Numbered from the stretch's first letter, positions 25,102-33,911 are shown. The stretch: 64,000 bases of DNA from Pseudoflavonifractor sp. MSJ-37 (GCF_018917965.1 NZ_JAHLPP010000001.1:1-64000); one strand, 5' to 3'. The notes: generated from the sequence alone by a model not told the origin. Program-made: numbers and translations.

Positions 25102-26127
25102 ATGAACAAGCTGTTTTCTACCCGTACCCTGAGCTTCACCGCCGCGGCCGCCATGGCCCTGAGCCTCACCGCCTGCGGCGGAAACCCCTCCGCCTCCGCG
25201 GCTCCCGCCGGGAGCGCCGCCCCGGAGGGCGGCGACGGCTATAAGATCGCCGTGGTGCGCCAGCTGGACCACGCGTCCATGAACGAGATCCGGGACGCCA
25301 TCGACGGCGAGCTGGACGCCAAGGCCAAGGAGCTGGGCGTGGAGATCTCTTATACCGACTTCAACGGCAACAACGACCCCTCGACTCTGGCCCAGATCGG
25401 CGCCCAGATCATCGCCGACGGCTACGATGCCATCATCCCGATCGGCACCACCGCCGCCCAGCAGATGGCCGCCGCCGCGCAGGAGACCAAGACCCCGGTG
25501 ATCTATGCCACCGTCAGCTATCCCGAGGAGGCCGGCCTGACCGGCATCGACTATGTGACCGGTACCAGCGACGCTCTGGACACGGAGTTCCTGCTGGACA
25601 TGGTGCTGGCCCAGGACCCTGACATCAAGACCGTGGGCCTGCTGTACTCGACCTCTGAGGTGAACAGCGCCCCCGCTATCGAGACGGCCAAGGCCTATCT
25701 GGACAGCAAGGGCGTGGCCTATCTCGAAAAGACCGGCAACACCGCCGACGAGGTGGTCTCCGCGGTGAACTCCATGCGGGACCAGGTGGACGCCGTGTTC
25801 ACGCCCACCGACAACGTGGTCATGAACGCGGAGTTGGCCATCGCCCCCACCCTGATCGAGGCCGGCATCCCCCACTACGCGGGCGCGGATTCCTTCGTCC
25901 GCAACGGCGCCTTCGCCACCTGCGGCGTGAACTATGGCGATTTGGGAGCCAAGACCGCCGATATGGCCGTGGATGTGCTCCAGACCGGCGAGTTCCCCGA
26001 GTTCCTGAGCGTGGCCGGAGACATCATCACCGTCAATACCGACACGGCCTCCGCGCTGGGCATCGATTACAGCGTGTTCAAGGACATGGCCTCCGAGCTG
26101 GTGGAGGTCACGACCTCTCAGGACTAA
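25102..26127 (+). CDS. ABC transporter substrate-binding lipoprotein (TrpX-like)
   Basis: A 341-residue lipoprotein of the ABC_sub_bind (PF04392-like) family. The signal peptide ends in a lipobox (SLTACGG), followed by a Ser/Ala/Pro linker and two periplasmic-binding lobes (IAVVRQLDHASMNEIRDAID, PVIYATVSYPEEAGL, FTPTDNVVMNA). T-box-controlled members of this family in Firmicutes are tryptophan transporters, so tryptophan is the likely ligand; this rests on family and regulation, not on binding residues. The ATG at 25102 follows GGAGG. First gene of a three-gene operon. Confidence 0.88.
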   Translation: MNKLFSTRTLSFTAAAAMALSLTACGGNPSASAAPAGSAAPEGGDGYKIAVVRQLDHASMNEIRDAIDGELDAKAKELGVEISYTDFNGNNDPSTLAQIGAQIIADGYDAIIPIGTTAAQQMAAAAQETKTPVIYATVSYPEEAGLTGIDYVTGTSDALDTEFLLDMVLAQDPDIKTVGLLYSTSEVNSAPAIETAKAYLDSKGVAYLEKTGNTADEVVSAVNSMRDQVDAVFTPTDNVVMNAELAIAPTLIEAGIPHYAGADSFVRNGAFATCGVNYGDLGAKTADMAVDVLQTGEFPEFLSVAGDIITVNTDTASALGIDYSVFKDMASELVEVTTSQD

Positions 26128-26152
26128 AAACGATCGACGAAAACGCGGCTGA

Positions 26153-26177
26153 GCCCCCGCCGGATCCCGGCGGGGGC
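26153..26177 (+). promoter_or_regulatory. Stem-loop between binding protein and permease
   Basis: An 11-bp perfect GC-rich stem (GCCCCCGCCGG / CCGGCGGGGGC) with a 3-nt loop and no T-run. Such hairpins commonly stabilise or partly stop the transcript, giving more binding protein than permease. Confidence 0.6.
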
Positions 26178-26206
26178 CGTGAGCGTATTTGGAAGGAGTA
26201 GGACCT

Positions 26207-27112
26207 ATGCTGATCATCATCCAGACCGCGCTGGAGGCAGGCTTCCTGTACGCCCCCATCGCCCTGGCACTTTTCCTGAGCTTCTCCATCCTGGACATCG
26301 CGGATATGACCACCGACGGCGCGTTCGTGCTGGGCGGCGCTGTGTCCGCCGTGTGCTGTGTGGCGGGGCACCCCGTCCTGGCCCTGCCGGCGGCCATGCT
26401 GGCCGCGGCCGCGGCAGGCTTCATCACCGCCTTCCTCCAGACCCGTCTGGGGGTGCCCTCCATCCTGGCCGGCATCGTGACCAACATCGGCCTGTACAGC
26501 ATCAACCTGATGGTCATGGGCACCAGCAATCTGTCCCTGTTCCAGATGGAGACCATCTATACCATGGCCAGGGCCTCCGGCTTCGCCGGGAGCTGGTACA
26601 AGCTGGCGGTGACGGCTCTGGCGGTGGTGCTGGTGGCGGCTCTGCTGGTCCTCTTCCTGGGGACCCGGCTGGGCTTGTCCATCCGAGCCACCGGCGACAA
26701 CGCCGACATGGTCCGGGCCTCCTCCATCGACCCGACCTTCACCATCACGGTGGGTCTCTGCGTGGCCAACGCCATGACCGGCCTGTCCGGCGCTATGGTG
26801 GCCCAGTACAACACCTATGCTGACGTGAACAGCGGCACCGGCATGGTGGTGCTGGCCCTGGCCGCCCTGGTGATCGGCGAGACGCTGATCGGAAAGGGCT
26901 CCATGCTCCGCCGGGCGGTCGGCGTGCTGGCGGGCAGTGTGATCTACCGCTTCATCTATGCCGCCGCCCTCCGGGCCAACGTGCCGGCGGACTATATGAA
27001 GCTGGTGTCCGCCGTGATCGTGGGCGTGGCGATCGCTGCCCCCACCGTCCGCAAGTGGGCGGCCTTCCAGATGCAGAAGCGCCGCGCGGCGGCCCGGAAA
27101 GGGGGAAGATGA
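26207..27112 (+). CDS. ABC transporter permease (TrpY-like)
   Basis: A 301-residue permease of the branched-chain/ribose (BPD_transp_2) class with 8-9 hydrophobic helices and the Gly-rich family segment FLSFSILDIADMTTDGAFVLGGA. It pairs with the lipoprotein upstream and the ATPase downstream. The ATG at 26207 has GGAAGGAG 8 nt upstream. The gene ends 1 nt before the ATPase gene begins. Confidence 0.9.
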   Translation: MLIIIQTALEAGFLYAPIALALFLSFSILDIADMTTDGAFVLGGAVSAVCCVAGHPVLALPAAMLAAAAAGFITAFLQTRLGVPSILAGIVTNIGLYSINLMVMGTSNLSLFQMETIYTMARASGFAGSWYKLAVTALAVVLVAALLVLFLGTRLGLSIRATGDNADMVRASSIDPTFTITVGLCVANAMTGLSGAMVAQYNTYADVNSGTGMVVLALAALVIGETLIGKGSMLRRAVGVLAGSVIYRFIYAAALRANVPADYMKLVSAVIVGVAIAAPTVRKWAAFQMQKRRAAARKGGR

Positions 27113-27113
27113 G

Positions 27114-27920
27114 ATGCTGGAGCTCAAGCATATCCACAAGACCTTCAACCCTGGCACCGTCAATGAGAAGAAGGCCCTCCGGGATCTGAGCCTGGTGCTG
27201 GAGGACGGGGACTTCGCCACCATCGTCGGATCCAACGGCGCGGGCAAGTCCACCATGTTCAACTGCATCGCCGGGGACTTCTATCCGGACGAGGGCGACG
27301 TGGTGCTGGATGGGACGGACCTGACCTATCTGCCCTCCCACCGCCGGAGCCGCCAGATCGGCCGTCTGTTCCAGGATCCCATGCGGGGCACGGCACCCCA
27401 TATGACGATCGGGGAGAACCTGGCGCTGGCCTATCTTCGCACCGCCAAGCACCAGAGCGCCTTCCTCAGCCGGGTGAGCCGGAAGGACAAGGACTTTTTC
27501 CGGGACCAGCTCTCACGGCTGGACATGGGGCTGGAGGACCGGATGAGCCAGCCGGTGGGACTCCTCTCCGGCGGCCAGCGGCAGGCCCTGACTCTGCTCA
27601 TGGCCACCATGGTGCCCCCGAAGCTCCTCCTGCTGGACGAGCACACCGCCGCCCTGGATCCGGGCACGGCGGAGAAGGTGCTGGCCCTGACGAAGGAGAT
27701 CGTGGCAGAGGGGAAGATCACCTGCCTGATGATCACCCACAACATGAAGAACGCGCTGGAGCTGGGCAGCCGGACCCTCATGATGGATTCCGGCCGCATC
27801 GTGCTGGACGTGAAGGGCGAGGAACGGAAGGGCCTCACGGTAGAGGACCTGCTCCAGCGCTTCAAGGCCGGCGCCGGTAAGGAGCTGGATGATGACCGCA
27901 TCCTATTGTCCGATGACTGA
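27114..27920 (+). CDS. ABC transporter ATP-binding protein (TrpZ-like)
   Basis: A 268-residue ATPase with Walker A GSNGAGKS (about residues 39-46), signature LSGGQRQ, Walker B LLLLDEHTAALDP, and switch His in MITHNM. It energises the transporter with the two preceding gene products. Last gene of the T-box operon, closed by the terminator at 27939. Confidence 0.93.
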   Translation: MLELKHIHKTFNPGTVNEKKALRDLSLVLEDGDFATIVGSNGAGKSTMFNCIAGDFYPDEGDVVLDGTDLTYLPSHRRSRQIGRLFQDPMRGTAPHMTIGENLALAYLRTAKHQSAFLSRVSRKDKDFFRDQLSRLDMGLEDRMSQPVGLLSGGQRQALTLLMATMVPPKLLLLDEHTAALDPGTAEKVLALTKEIVAEGKITCLMITHNMKNALELGSRTLMMDSGRIVLDVKGEERKGLTVEDLLQRFKAGAGKELDDDRILLSDD

Positions 27921-27938
27921 GATCGTATAAGAGATATG

Positions 27939-27983
27939 AAGCGGCGGGGTCCCGACCTGGGGCCCCGCCGCTTATTGCCTTTT
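27939..27983 (+). terminator. Terminator of the T-box ABC operon
   Basis: An 11-bp stem (AAGCGGCGGGG / CCCCGCCGCTT) is followed by ATTGCCTTTT. It lies 18 nt after the ATPase stop. Confidence 0.75.
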
Positions 27984-28040
27984 CAGCCGGATCGGTATAG
28001 AATAGGACTCGACTACCGACCAAAGACGAGGTGTGTTATC

Positions 28041-29000
28041 ATGGCGGATATCCTATATATCGTGGTGCCCTGTTACAATGAGGAGGAGGTCCTGCCGGAG
28101 ACCTCTCGGCGGCTGAAGGAGAAGCTGACCGCCCTGATCGGTGCGGGGAGGATCGGTCCGGAGAGCCGGGTCCTCTTCGTCAACGACGGCTCGAAGGATA
28201 AGACCTGGACGATCATCCAGAGCCTCCACGAGGCGGATCCCATCTTCTCCGGCGTGGACCTGACCCGGAACCGGGGCCATCAGAACGCCCTGCTGGCGGG
28301 GCTCATGACCGCAAAGGACCGGGCGGACATGGTGATCTCCATGGATGCCGACCTCCAGGATGACATCGACGCGGTGGATGCCATGGTGGAGCGGTACGAG
28401 GCCGGCTGTGACATCGTGTACGGCGTCCGCTCCAGCCGGGAGAAGGACACCTTCTTCAAGCGCTTCACCGCCGAGGGCTTCTACCGGGTCATGAACTTTT
28501 TGGGGGCGGAGACGGTGTTCGACCACGCCGACTACCGGCTCATGTCCAGGCGGGCCCTGGAGGGACTGGCCCAGTTCAAGGAGGTCAATCTCTTCCTGCG
28601 GGGCATCGTGCCCATGATCGGCTACACCACCGGCACTGTGGAGTACGAGCGGGGAGAGCGCTTCGCGGGCGAGAGCAAGTATCCCCTGAAGAAGATGCTC
28701 TCCTTCGCCATGGAGGGCATCACCAGCCTGTCCACCAAACCGATCCGCTATATCACGGCCCTGGGCTTTTTCGTGTTCCTGGTGAGCATCGTCTTCCTGA
28801 TCTACTCCATCGTCCGGTGGGCCAACGGAGCCACGGTGCTGGGATGGGCCAGCATGATCTGCTCCGTGTGGGCCATCGGCGGCCTGATCCTCCTGTCCCT
28901 GGGGGTCATCGGCGAGTATATCGGCAAGATCTATCTGGAGACCAAAGCGCGGCCACGTTTCCTGATCCGGGAGGTGCTGGATGACCATGAAGAGCGGTAA
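28041..29000 (+). CDS. Family 2 glycosyltransferase, GtrB/DPM1-like
   Basis: A 319-residue membrane-anchored GT2 enzyme that would transfer a sugar from a nucleotide sugar to polyprenyl phosphate. The N-terminal GT-A domain (about 1-225) has VVPCYNEEEVL, FVNDGSKDKT and the metal-binding DADLQDD. Two C-terminal helices (about 236-258 and 270-295) anchor it. The last 20 nt overlap a GtrA-family gene, the usual partner. Such pairs decorate wall or membrane glycopolymers. The sugar is not known. Confidence 0.92.
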   Translation: MADILYIVVPCYNEEEVLPETSRRLKEKLTALIGAGRIGPESRVLFVNDGSKDKTWTIIQSLHEADPIFSGVDLTRNRGHQNALLAGLMTAKDRADMVISMDADLQDDIDAVDAMVERYEAGCDIVYGVRSSREKDTFFKRFTAEGFYRVMNFLGAETVFDHADYRLMSRRALEGLAQFKEVNLFLRGIVPMIGYTTGTVEYERGERFAGESKYPLKKMLSFAMEGITSLSTKPIRYITALGFFVFLVSIVFLIYSIVRWANGATVLGWASMICSVWAIGGLILLSLGVIGEYIGKIYLETKARPRFLIREVLDDHEER

Positions 29001-29397
29001 GCTGCTGGATGCGTCGGTGTGGAAGTTCCTGCTGGTGGGGGTAGGGAACACCCTCCTCTCCATGGTGCTCATGTTTGCGCTGGAGGGGCTGGGCTACTGG
29101 CCCTCTACGGCCATCGCCTATGGGGCGGGGGCGGTGCTGAGCTTCTTCCTGAACCGGCATTTCACCTTCCACAGCGAGGAGACGGCGGGCCGCTCGGCGG
29201 TGAAGTTCGCCGTCAACGTGGCGGTGTGCTATGGACTGGCCTATGGCATCGCCCAGCCCCTCATGGGGGCGCTGCCCCGACCCGGCTTCCTGCCGCCGGT
29301 CTGGTGGGGCCGTCTCACCAAGCTGGTGGGCATGGGGCTCTACACGGTGCTGAACTACTTCGGCCAGCGCTTCTTCGCCTTTCGGAAGGGCCGCTGA
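28981..29397 (+). CDS. GtrA family membrane protein
   Basis: A 138-residue protein with four membrane helices and the family pattern KFLLVGVGNTLLSMVL...AYGAGAVLSFFLNRHFTF near the N-terminus. GtrA proteins are thought to flip or handle polyprenyl-linked sugars made by the GtrB-type enzyme encoded just upstream. The start at 28981 overlaps the glycosyltransferase gene by 20 nt, suggesting translational coupling. Confidence 0.9.
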   Translation: MTMKSGKLLDASVWKFLLVGVGNTLLSMVLMFALEGLGYWPSTAIAYGAGAVLSFFLNRHFTFHSEETAGRSAVKFAVNVAVCYGLAYGIAQPLMGALPRPGFLPPVWWGRLTKLVGMGLYTVLNYFGQRFFAFRKGR

Positions 29398-29416
29398 GGA
29401 CAAGAAGGAGGTCATG

Positions 29417-29882
29417 ATGAAACACACGCTCAGAGCGTTTCTGGCGCTGGGGACAGCGTTGTGCCTTGCGGTCCCGGCCGCGGCGGCTGATCGGGGACCG
29501 CTGGAAGACGCCGCCTATGCCGTGGGGCCAAACGGCCTCCTTCGACGGATCTATGTGGACGCGCCCGACGGGGCTGGAGTCCGGGCCCGCTTCGAGTGGT
29601 CCGCGGACGGCCGGACTTGGACAGAGGTGACGAACACGCCCTGGAGCATCGGCTCTGACCGGATAAGCATCCTTCCCTCCAGCGGAAAGGACTTTTTTGT
29701 ATGCGATGGGAGCAGCGGAGATCTGTATGCCTCGGCGGACGGAGCCCATTGGACGACGCTGGCGCCGGAGAACGGGACTTGGCATACCATCGAGGGCGTG
29801 AGTGCTGCGCTTCTTGAGCGAGGGCTTTGGCTTGACGGTGGACTGGGACGGTGAGAGCAGTACGGTGCTCTTGACAGCCTGA
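29417..29882 (+). pseudogene. Frameshifted secreted stalk-domain protein
   Basis: The open frame (to 29854) encodes a signal peptide (LRAFLALGTALCLAVPAAAA) and a domain with repeats of the SADGRTWTEV / SADGAHWTTL kind, as in sialidase-like or BNR repeats. It stops at GGLGR. In a different frame from 29823 to 29882 the DNA encodes GFGLTVDWDGESSTVLLTA, which is the normal end of a copper-amine-oxidase-type stalk domain. The stalk domain between is mostly missing, so the gene appears shortened by deletion with a frameshift. AAGGAGG precedes the start. Confidence 0.6.
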
Positions 29883-29900
29883 GAGCATGGAAATGACGAA

Positions 29901-29940
29901 CGCCCCGGTGGATCATCGACGATCCGCCGGGGCGTTTTTT
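29901..29940. terminator. Bidirectional terminator between the pseudogene and modC
   Basis: A 14-bp perfect stem (CGCCCCGGTGGATC and complement) is followed by TTTTTT on the plus strand. It lies between convergent units. Confidence 0.88.
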
Positions 29941-29968
29941 CACGATATCATCTACGTAGAGGAGACGC

Positions 29969-31036
29969 TCATTTCGGATCCTGCAGGAGCAGGACATCCT
30001 TGGGCGCTACGGACAGGTAGAGGGTCTGGGGATCGCCCAGGGCGGCCCAGGTGTCCTTGGCCAGCTCCAGACGGAGCCGGGAGAAGCTCTGATCTCCGCC
30101 GGGGGTAGCCACCATGATCACCATGGAGAACACGTTGTCGATCACCCGCAGGACCTTGCAGGGGATGGCGTTGGGGCCCTCCGCCGTCCGGCTGGGACGG
30201 AGGAAGTGGGCCCGGACGCCGATGTGGGAGAGCCGCTCCGGCAGAGCTGTGCCGCAGTCCAGCGTGACGCCCCAGTCCAGAGCCTCCACCGAGGCGGGCC
30301 CGGCGGGCCTGGCCCGGGAGATGTTCTTGCATCCGGACAGGAGGCAGGCGGACAGGGTGGCGGGGGCCCGGAACAGGACGTCCACCGGCTCCATAGGCTG
30401 GGAGCGGCCGCCCTCCAGCACGCACACGTTGGAGCAGAAGTGGTAGACCTCGTCCCGGCTGTGGGTGACGAAGAGGGTGGGGCCGTGGAACTGGTCCAGC
30501 ACGTCCATGAGCTCCAGCTCTACCTGCCACTTGAGGTAGCTGTCCAGGGCGGAGAGGGGTTCGTCCATCAGCAGGACGTCGGGCTCGCTGGCCAGGATCC
30601 GGGCCAGGGCCACCCGCTGTTGCTGGCCGCCGGAGAGCTGGGAGGGACGGCGGCGGCCCAGTCCGGTCAGGAAGAGCCGGTCCAGGATCTCAGAGAGCCG
30701 CTTCTGCCGCTCCGCCTTGGAGAGAGAGCGGTCCATGCCGGTGAGGATGTTCTGCTCCACCGTCATGTTGGGGAAGAGGGCGTAGTTCTGGAAAAGATAG
30801 CCCACCCGGCGCTTTTGGGGCGGCAGGTCGATCTTCTGCTCACGGTCGAAGAGAGTGCGGCCGTCCAGCACGATGCGGCCCCGGTCGGGAGTCACGATGC
30901 CGGCGATGCATTTGAGGGTCATGGACTTGCCGCAGCCGGAGGCGCCCAGCAGGCCCAGCGTGCCGCCGGAGGTCTCGAAGGCGACCTTCAGATGGAAGGG
31001 ACCGAAGTCCTTCTCGATATCCACCAGAAGAGACAT
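29969..31036 (-). CDS. modC: Molybdate ABC transporter ATP-binding protein
   Basis: A 355-residue ATPase. Walker A is GASGCGKS (about residues 31-38), the signature is LSGGQQQR, Walker B is VLLMDEPLSALD and the switch His is in FVTHSRDE. A C-terminal TOBE-like extension (about 235-355) is present, as in ModC. Its start codon overlaps the modB stop by 1 nt. It powers uptake of molybdate for the Moco genes upstream. Confidence 0.93.
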   Translation of the reverse strand: MSLLVDIEKDFGPFHLKVAFETSGGTLGLLGASGCGKSMTLKCIAGIVTPDRGRIVLDGRTLFDREQKIDLPPQKRRVGYLFQNYALFPNMTVEQNILTGMDRSLSKAERQKRLSEILDRLFLTGLGRRRPSQLSGGQQQRVALARILASEPDVLLMDEPLSALDSYLKWQVELELMDVLDQFHGPTLFVTHSRDEVYHFCSNVCVLEGGRSQPMEPVDVLFRAPATLSACLLSGCKNISRARPAGPASVEALDWGVTLDCGTALPERLSHIGVRAHFLRPSRTAEGPNAIPCKVLRVIDNVFSMVIMVATPGGDQSFSRLRLELAKDTWAALGDPQTLYLSVAPKDVLLLQDPK

Positions 31037-31734
31037 CAGAGCACCTCCTCAGGGGCGGGGACGGCCCGCTTCTTGGGGCGGCGGTCCTTCCGTTCCAGCA
31101 TGTTCACGGTCAGGAGCACCACGGCGGAGATCACGATGTTCACCATGACCCAGCGGTAGGCGGAGACATCGTCGCCGGTGCGCCAGAGCTGGTAGACCGT
31201 GGTGGAGATCGTGGCGGTCCTGCCGGGGGTATAGCCCGCGATCATGGAGGTGGCGCCATACTCGCCCAGAGCCCGGGCGAAGGCCAGCACGGTGCCGGCG
31301 ATGATGCCCTGCCTACAGTAGGGCAGGCGGACTCGCCAGAAGATCCAGGTGTTGGAGCGGCCCAGCGTCTGGGCGGCATAGGCCAGGTCGGGGTCGAAGG
31401 ACTCGAAGGCCCCTCGGGCGGTGCGGTACATGAGGGGGAAGGCCACCACCGCCGAGGCGAAGATGGCGGAATACCACACCATGGTCAGCTTGATGCCGAA
31501 GGTGTCCAGGAACCAGATGCCAAGCACCCGCTTGGGCCCCATGAGCCGAAGGAGGAAGTAGCCCACCACGGTGGGGGGGAGGACCAGCGGGAGAGTGAGG
31601 ATCACGTCCAGGATGCCCTTCACCAGCCGGGGGAGCTTGGCCACATAGTAGGCGGCGAAGAGCCCCAGGAAGAAGATCAGGACGGTGGACACGGCGGCGA
31701 TGCGCAGAGAATTATAAAGTGGGTACCAGTCCAA
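31036..31734 (-). CDS. modB: Molybdate ABC transporter permease
   Basis: A 232-residue permease with five or six helices and the EAA loop (ARALGEYGATSMIAGYTPGR) typical of ModB. The start is a TTG at 31734 with AAAGGGGG 7 nt upstream; no ATG fits. It lies between modA and modC in the usual order, and a terminator-like hairpin separates it from modA. Confidence 0.93.
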   Translation of the reverse strand: MDWYPLYNSLRIAAVSTVLIFFLGLFAAYYVAKLPRLVKGILDVILTLPLVLPPTVVGYFLLRLMGPKRVLGIWFLDTFGIKLTMVWYSAIFASAVVAFPLMYRTARGAFESFDPDLAYAAQTLGRSNTWIFWRVRLPYCRQGIIAGTVLAFARALGEYGATSMIAGYTPGRTATISTTVYQLWRTGDDVSAYRWVMVNIVISAVVLLTVNMLERKDRRPKKRAVPAPEEVL

Positions 31735-31774
31735 GAGACGGCCCCCTTTCTGTCTAAGATCAGGTAAATGGGGA

Positions 31775-31815
31775 GATGAAAAGAGATCCGGACGGGCAGA
31801 ATGCCCGCCCGGATC
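31775..31815 (-). terminator. Partial terminator between modA and modB
   Basis: A near-perfect 14-bp stem (arms GATCCGGACGGGCA and complement); on the minus strand it is followed by TCTTTTC. It probably lowers modBC expression relative to the binding protein. Confidence 0.6.
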
Positions 31816-31844
31816 CGTCGGTCAGGATGTGGACCGGATCGCGG

Positions 31845-32729
31845 TCACTGAAGCACGGTGAAGCCCACGTCCTCCAGGACGGCGATGGCGTCAGCGTCGG
31901 TGTGCAGGTAGGTCAGGAAGTCCTCAGCGGCCTCCTTGCTGGCCTCCGCGCCGCTCTTCATGACGGCGGCGGGATAGATGACCTTCTTGCACATATCGCC
32001 AGTGGCCTCGTCCACCACGGTCAGCTCATAGGTGTTGGCGTCGGTGGCGTAGATGATGCCGCAGTCCACAGCGCCCTCCTTGACCTGAGTGGCGACCTCG
32101 GACACGTTGGAGGCGTAGGTGACCTTGCCGGCGTTCTCCAGCTCGGTGATGTCGATGTCCAAGCTCTTCAGGATGTCCAGGGAGTAGGAGCCCACGGGCA
32201 CGTCATCGTTGCCCAGGCAGACCAGGTTCAGCTTGTCGGTAGCCAGATCGGAGAAGGACTGGATGTCCTTGGTATTATCGTCAGGCACGGCCAGGACCAC
32301 CTTGTTCTGGACTAGGTCGATCCGGGTGTCGGAGTAGACCAGATCCTGCCCATCCTCGTTGGTGCCGGTGGTATCGGCGGCGTCCAGGGCGTTCATCTGC
32401 TTCTGGCCGGCGGAGATGAACAGGTCGCAGGCGGCGCCCTCCTGGATCTGGGTCTTGAGCGTGCCGGAGGAGTCGAAGTTATAGGTCAGGGTCACGTTGG
32501 GAGCCACGTCCTTGTAGAGATCGGCGATCTTGGTGAGGGAGGCCTCCATAGAGGCGGCGGCAAAGACGGTCAGTTCCACGGGATCCCCGGCGGGGGCCTC
32601 AGATGCGGCGGGAGCGGTGCTCTCGGCGGGCTTGGTGCTCTCAGCGGGAGCGTTGGCGGAATTGCCGCCGCAGGCGGCCAGAGAGGCGGTCATGGCCAGA
32701 GCCATGGTAAGAGACAGGACTTTCTTCAT
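31845..32729 (-). CDS. modA: Molybdate-binding lipoprotein
   Basis: A 294-residue substrate-binding lipoprotein. The signal peptide ends in a lipobox (SLAACGG), followed by an Ala/Pro/Ser/Glu linker and a ModA domain beginning ELTVFAAASMEASLTKI, with the oxyanion-binding Ser pair and conserved FDSSGTLKTQIQEGAACDLF. First gene of modABC on the minus strand, downstream of the Moco operon and a long structured leader. Confidence 0.94.
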   Translation of the reverse strand: MKKVLSLTMALAMTASLAACGGNSANAPAESTKPAESTAPAASEAPAGDPVELTVFAAASMEASLTKIADLYKDVAPNVTLTYNFDSSGTLKTQIQEGAACDLFISAGQKQMNALDAADTTGTNEDGQDLVYSDTRIDLVQNKVVLAVPDDNTKDIQSFSDLATDKLNLVCLGNDDVPVGSYSLDILKSLDIDITELENAGKVTYASNVSEVATQVKEGAVDCGIIYATDANTYELTVVDEATGDMCKKVIYPAAVMKSGAEASKEAAEDFLTYLHTDADAIAVLEDVGFTVLQ

Positions 32730-32915
32730 TGGGATCGAACTCCTTTACAAAATGGTAGGCACGTCTGTTTCCGGACGCACCCATTGGTCCGCCGCCATAG
32801 CGTTCGCCTTAGGCGGAGGGACTCGAAGTTGAGTGTCAGGCCGATCGGTGTCCCGTCCCGTTCGGCGGCCTGGAGACCGGGGGACGGCTGTTCCTCCTTT
32901 CCGATGGGGTATCCT
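32730..32915 (-). promoter_or_regulatory. Structured leader of modA, candidate metabolite-sensing RNA
   Basis: This 186-nt stretch between the Moco operon terminator and modA has several pairing segments on the minus strand: CCGTCCC/GGGACGG, an overlapping AGGCCG/CGGCCT that would make a pseudoknot, CCGCC/GGCGG around GGCGAACGC, and CGTC/GACG around GGAAAC. Short motifs in the 32755-32830 part (CTCC, CTAA, GG, ATGG, TGGG, GGAAAC, GCC) recur in the same order in the Moco riboswitch candidate at 38230-38374. It could be a second Moco-type element. By-eye evidence only. Confidence 0.4.
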
Positions 32916-32918
32916 TAC

Positions 32919-32939
32919 AAAAAGCCGGCGAAGCGCCGG
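32919..32939 (-). terminator. Terminator of the Moco biosynthesis operon
   Basis: On the minus strand CCGGCG-CTT-CGCCGG is followed by CTTTTT, 19 nt after the MOSC-MogA stop. Confidence 0.85.
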
Positions 32940-32957
32940 ACGATCGAAGGCAAAGCC

Positions 32958-33875
32958 TTAGCGGGCACAGTTGTTGGCGGTGCCCTTCAAGATCGCCAGC
33001 CCATGGGAGAGGGCGGGCAGGATGTATTCCAGACATTCCCGGACGGCCTTGGGGCTGCCGGGGAGGTTGACGATGAGAGTGCCCTTGCGGATGCCAGCCG
33101 CGGCCCGGGACAGCATGGCCCGGGGGGTGATTTGCATGGACAGGGCCCGCATGGCCTCGGGGATGCCGGGCACGTCCCGTTCGGTCACGTCCTTGGTGGC
33201 CTCCGGGGTCCAGTCCCGGGGGGAGAAGCCGGTGCCACCGGTGGTGAGGACCAGATCGGCCACATCCTCATCAGCGATCCTGGCCAGCTCCGCGGCGATC
33301 TGGTCCCGCTCATCAGGGAGCAGGGCGGTATGGGAGACGGGGTAGCCCGCCTTCTCCACGATCTCACGGATGGTGGGGCCGCTCAGGTCGGCCCGCTTGC
33401 CGGCCGCGCCGGAATCGCTGACGGTGATCACGGCCACACGGAAGGGAAGCTCCATGCGGAACTCGTCCCCGGCCTTGATGTCGCCGCCGTGGAGGACCCG
33501 TGTGAACACGCCCTGCTTGGGCATGATGCACTCGCCCATCTTCTGGAAGATGGCACAGCCCTGATGGCACTCCTTGCCGATCTGGGTGAGCTGGAGCACC
33601 ACATCGTTGCAGTAGAACTTGGTGCCGATGGGCAGGGTGGCGAAGTCGATGCCGTCCACGATGATGTTCTCACCGAAGGCGCCGTCCACCACTTCCGCGC
33701 CCCGGGCCCGGAAGTCCTCGATCTTCTGATGGGACAGGAGGGAGACCTGGCGGTGCCACTTCCCGGCATGGGCGTCGCCCTCGATGCCCCAATCTTCCAC
33801 CAGATGGATGGAGGGGACGGCCTGCTTCTGGATGCCCTTTTTCTCGCTGGTACAAACTGCGATGACTTTACTCAT
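32958..33875 (-). CDS. MOSC domain-MogA fusion, molybdenum cofactor synthesis
   Basis: A 305-residue fusion. Residues about 1-145 are a MOSC domain (GIEGDAHAGKWHRQVSLLS, GAFGENI, and Cys-containing GKECHQGCAIFQ), and residues about 148-305 are a MogA/MoaB-type molybdopterin adenylyltransferase (VAVITVSDSGAAGKRADLSG, LTTGGTGFSPRDWTPEAT, LPGSPKAV). MogA adenylates molybdopterin before metal insertion; MOSC domains handle sulfur or bind the cofactor. The ATG at 33875 has GGAGAGG 8 nt upstream. Last gene of the Moco operon. Confidence 0.9.
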   Translation of the reverse strand: MSKVIAVCTSEKKGIQKQAVPSIHLVEDWGIEGDAHAGKWHRQVSLLSHQKIEDFRARGAEVVDGAFGENIIVDGIDFATLPIGTKFYCNDVVLQLTQIGKECHQGCAIFQKMGECIMPKQGVFTRVLHGGDIKAGDEFRMELPFRVAVITVSDSGAAGKRADLSGPTIREIVEKAGYPVSHTALLPDERDQIAAELARIADEDVADLVLTTGGTGFSPRDWTPEATKDVTERDVPGIPEAMRALSMQITPRAMLSRAAAGIRKGTLIVNLPGSPKAVRECLEYILPALSHGLAILKGTANNCAR

Positions 33876-33911
33876 GGTGTACACCTCTCCGAAATATTGG
33901 CGAAACGGGGG

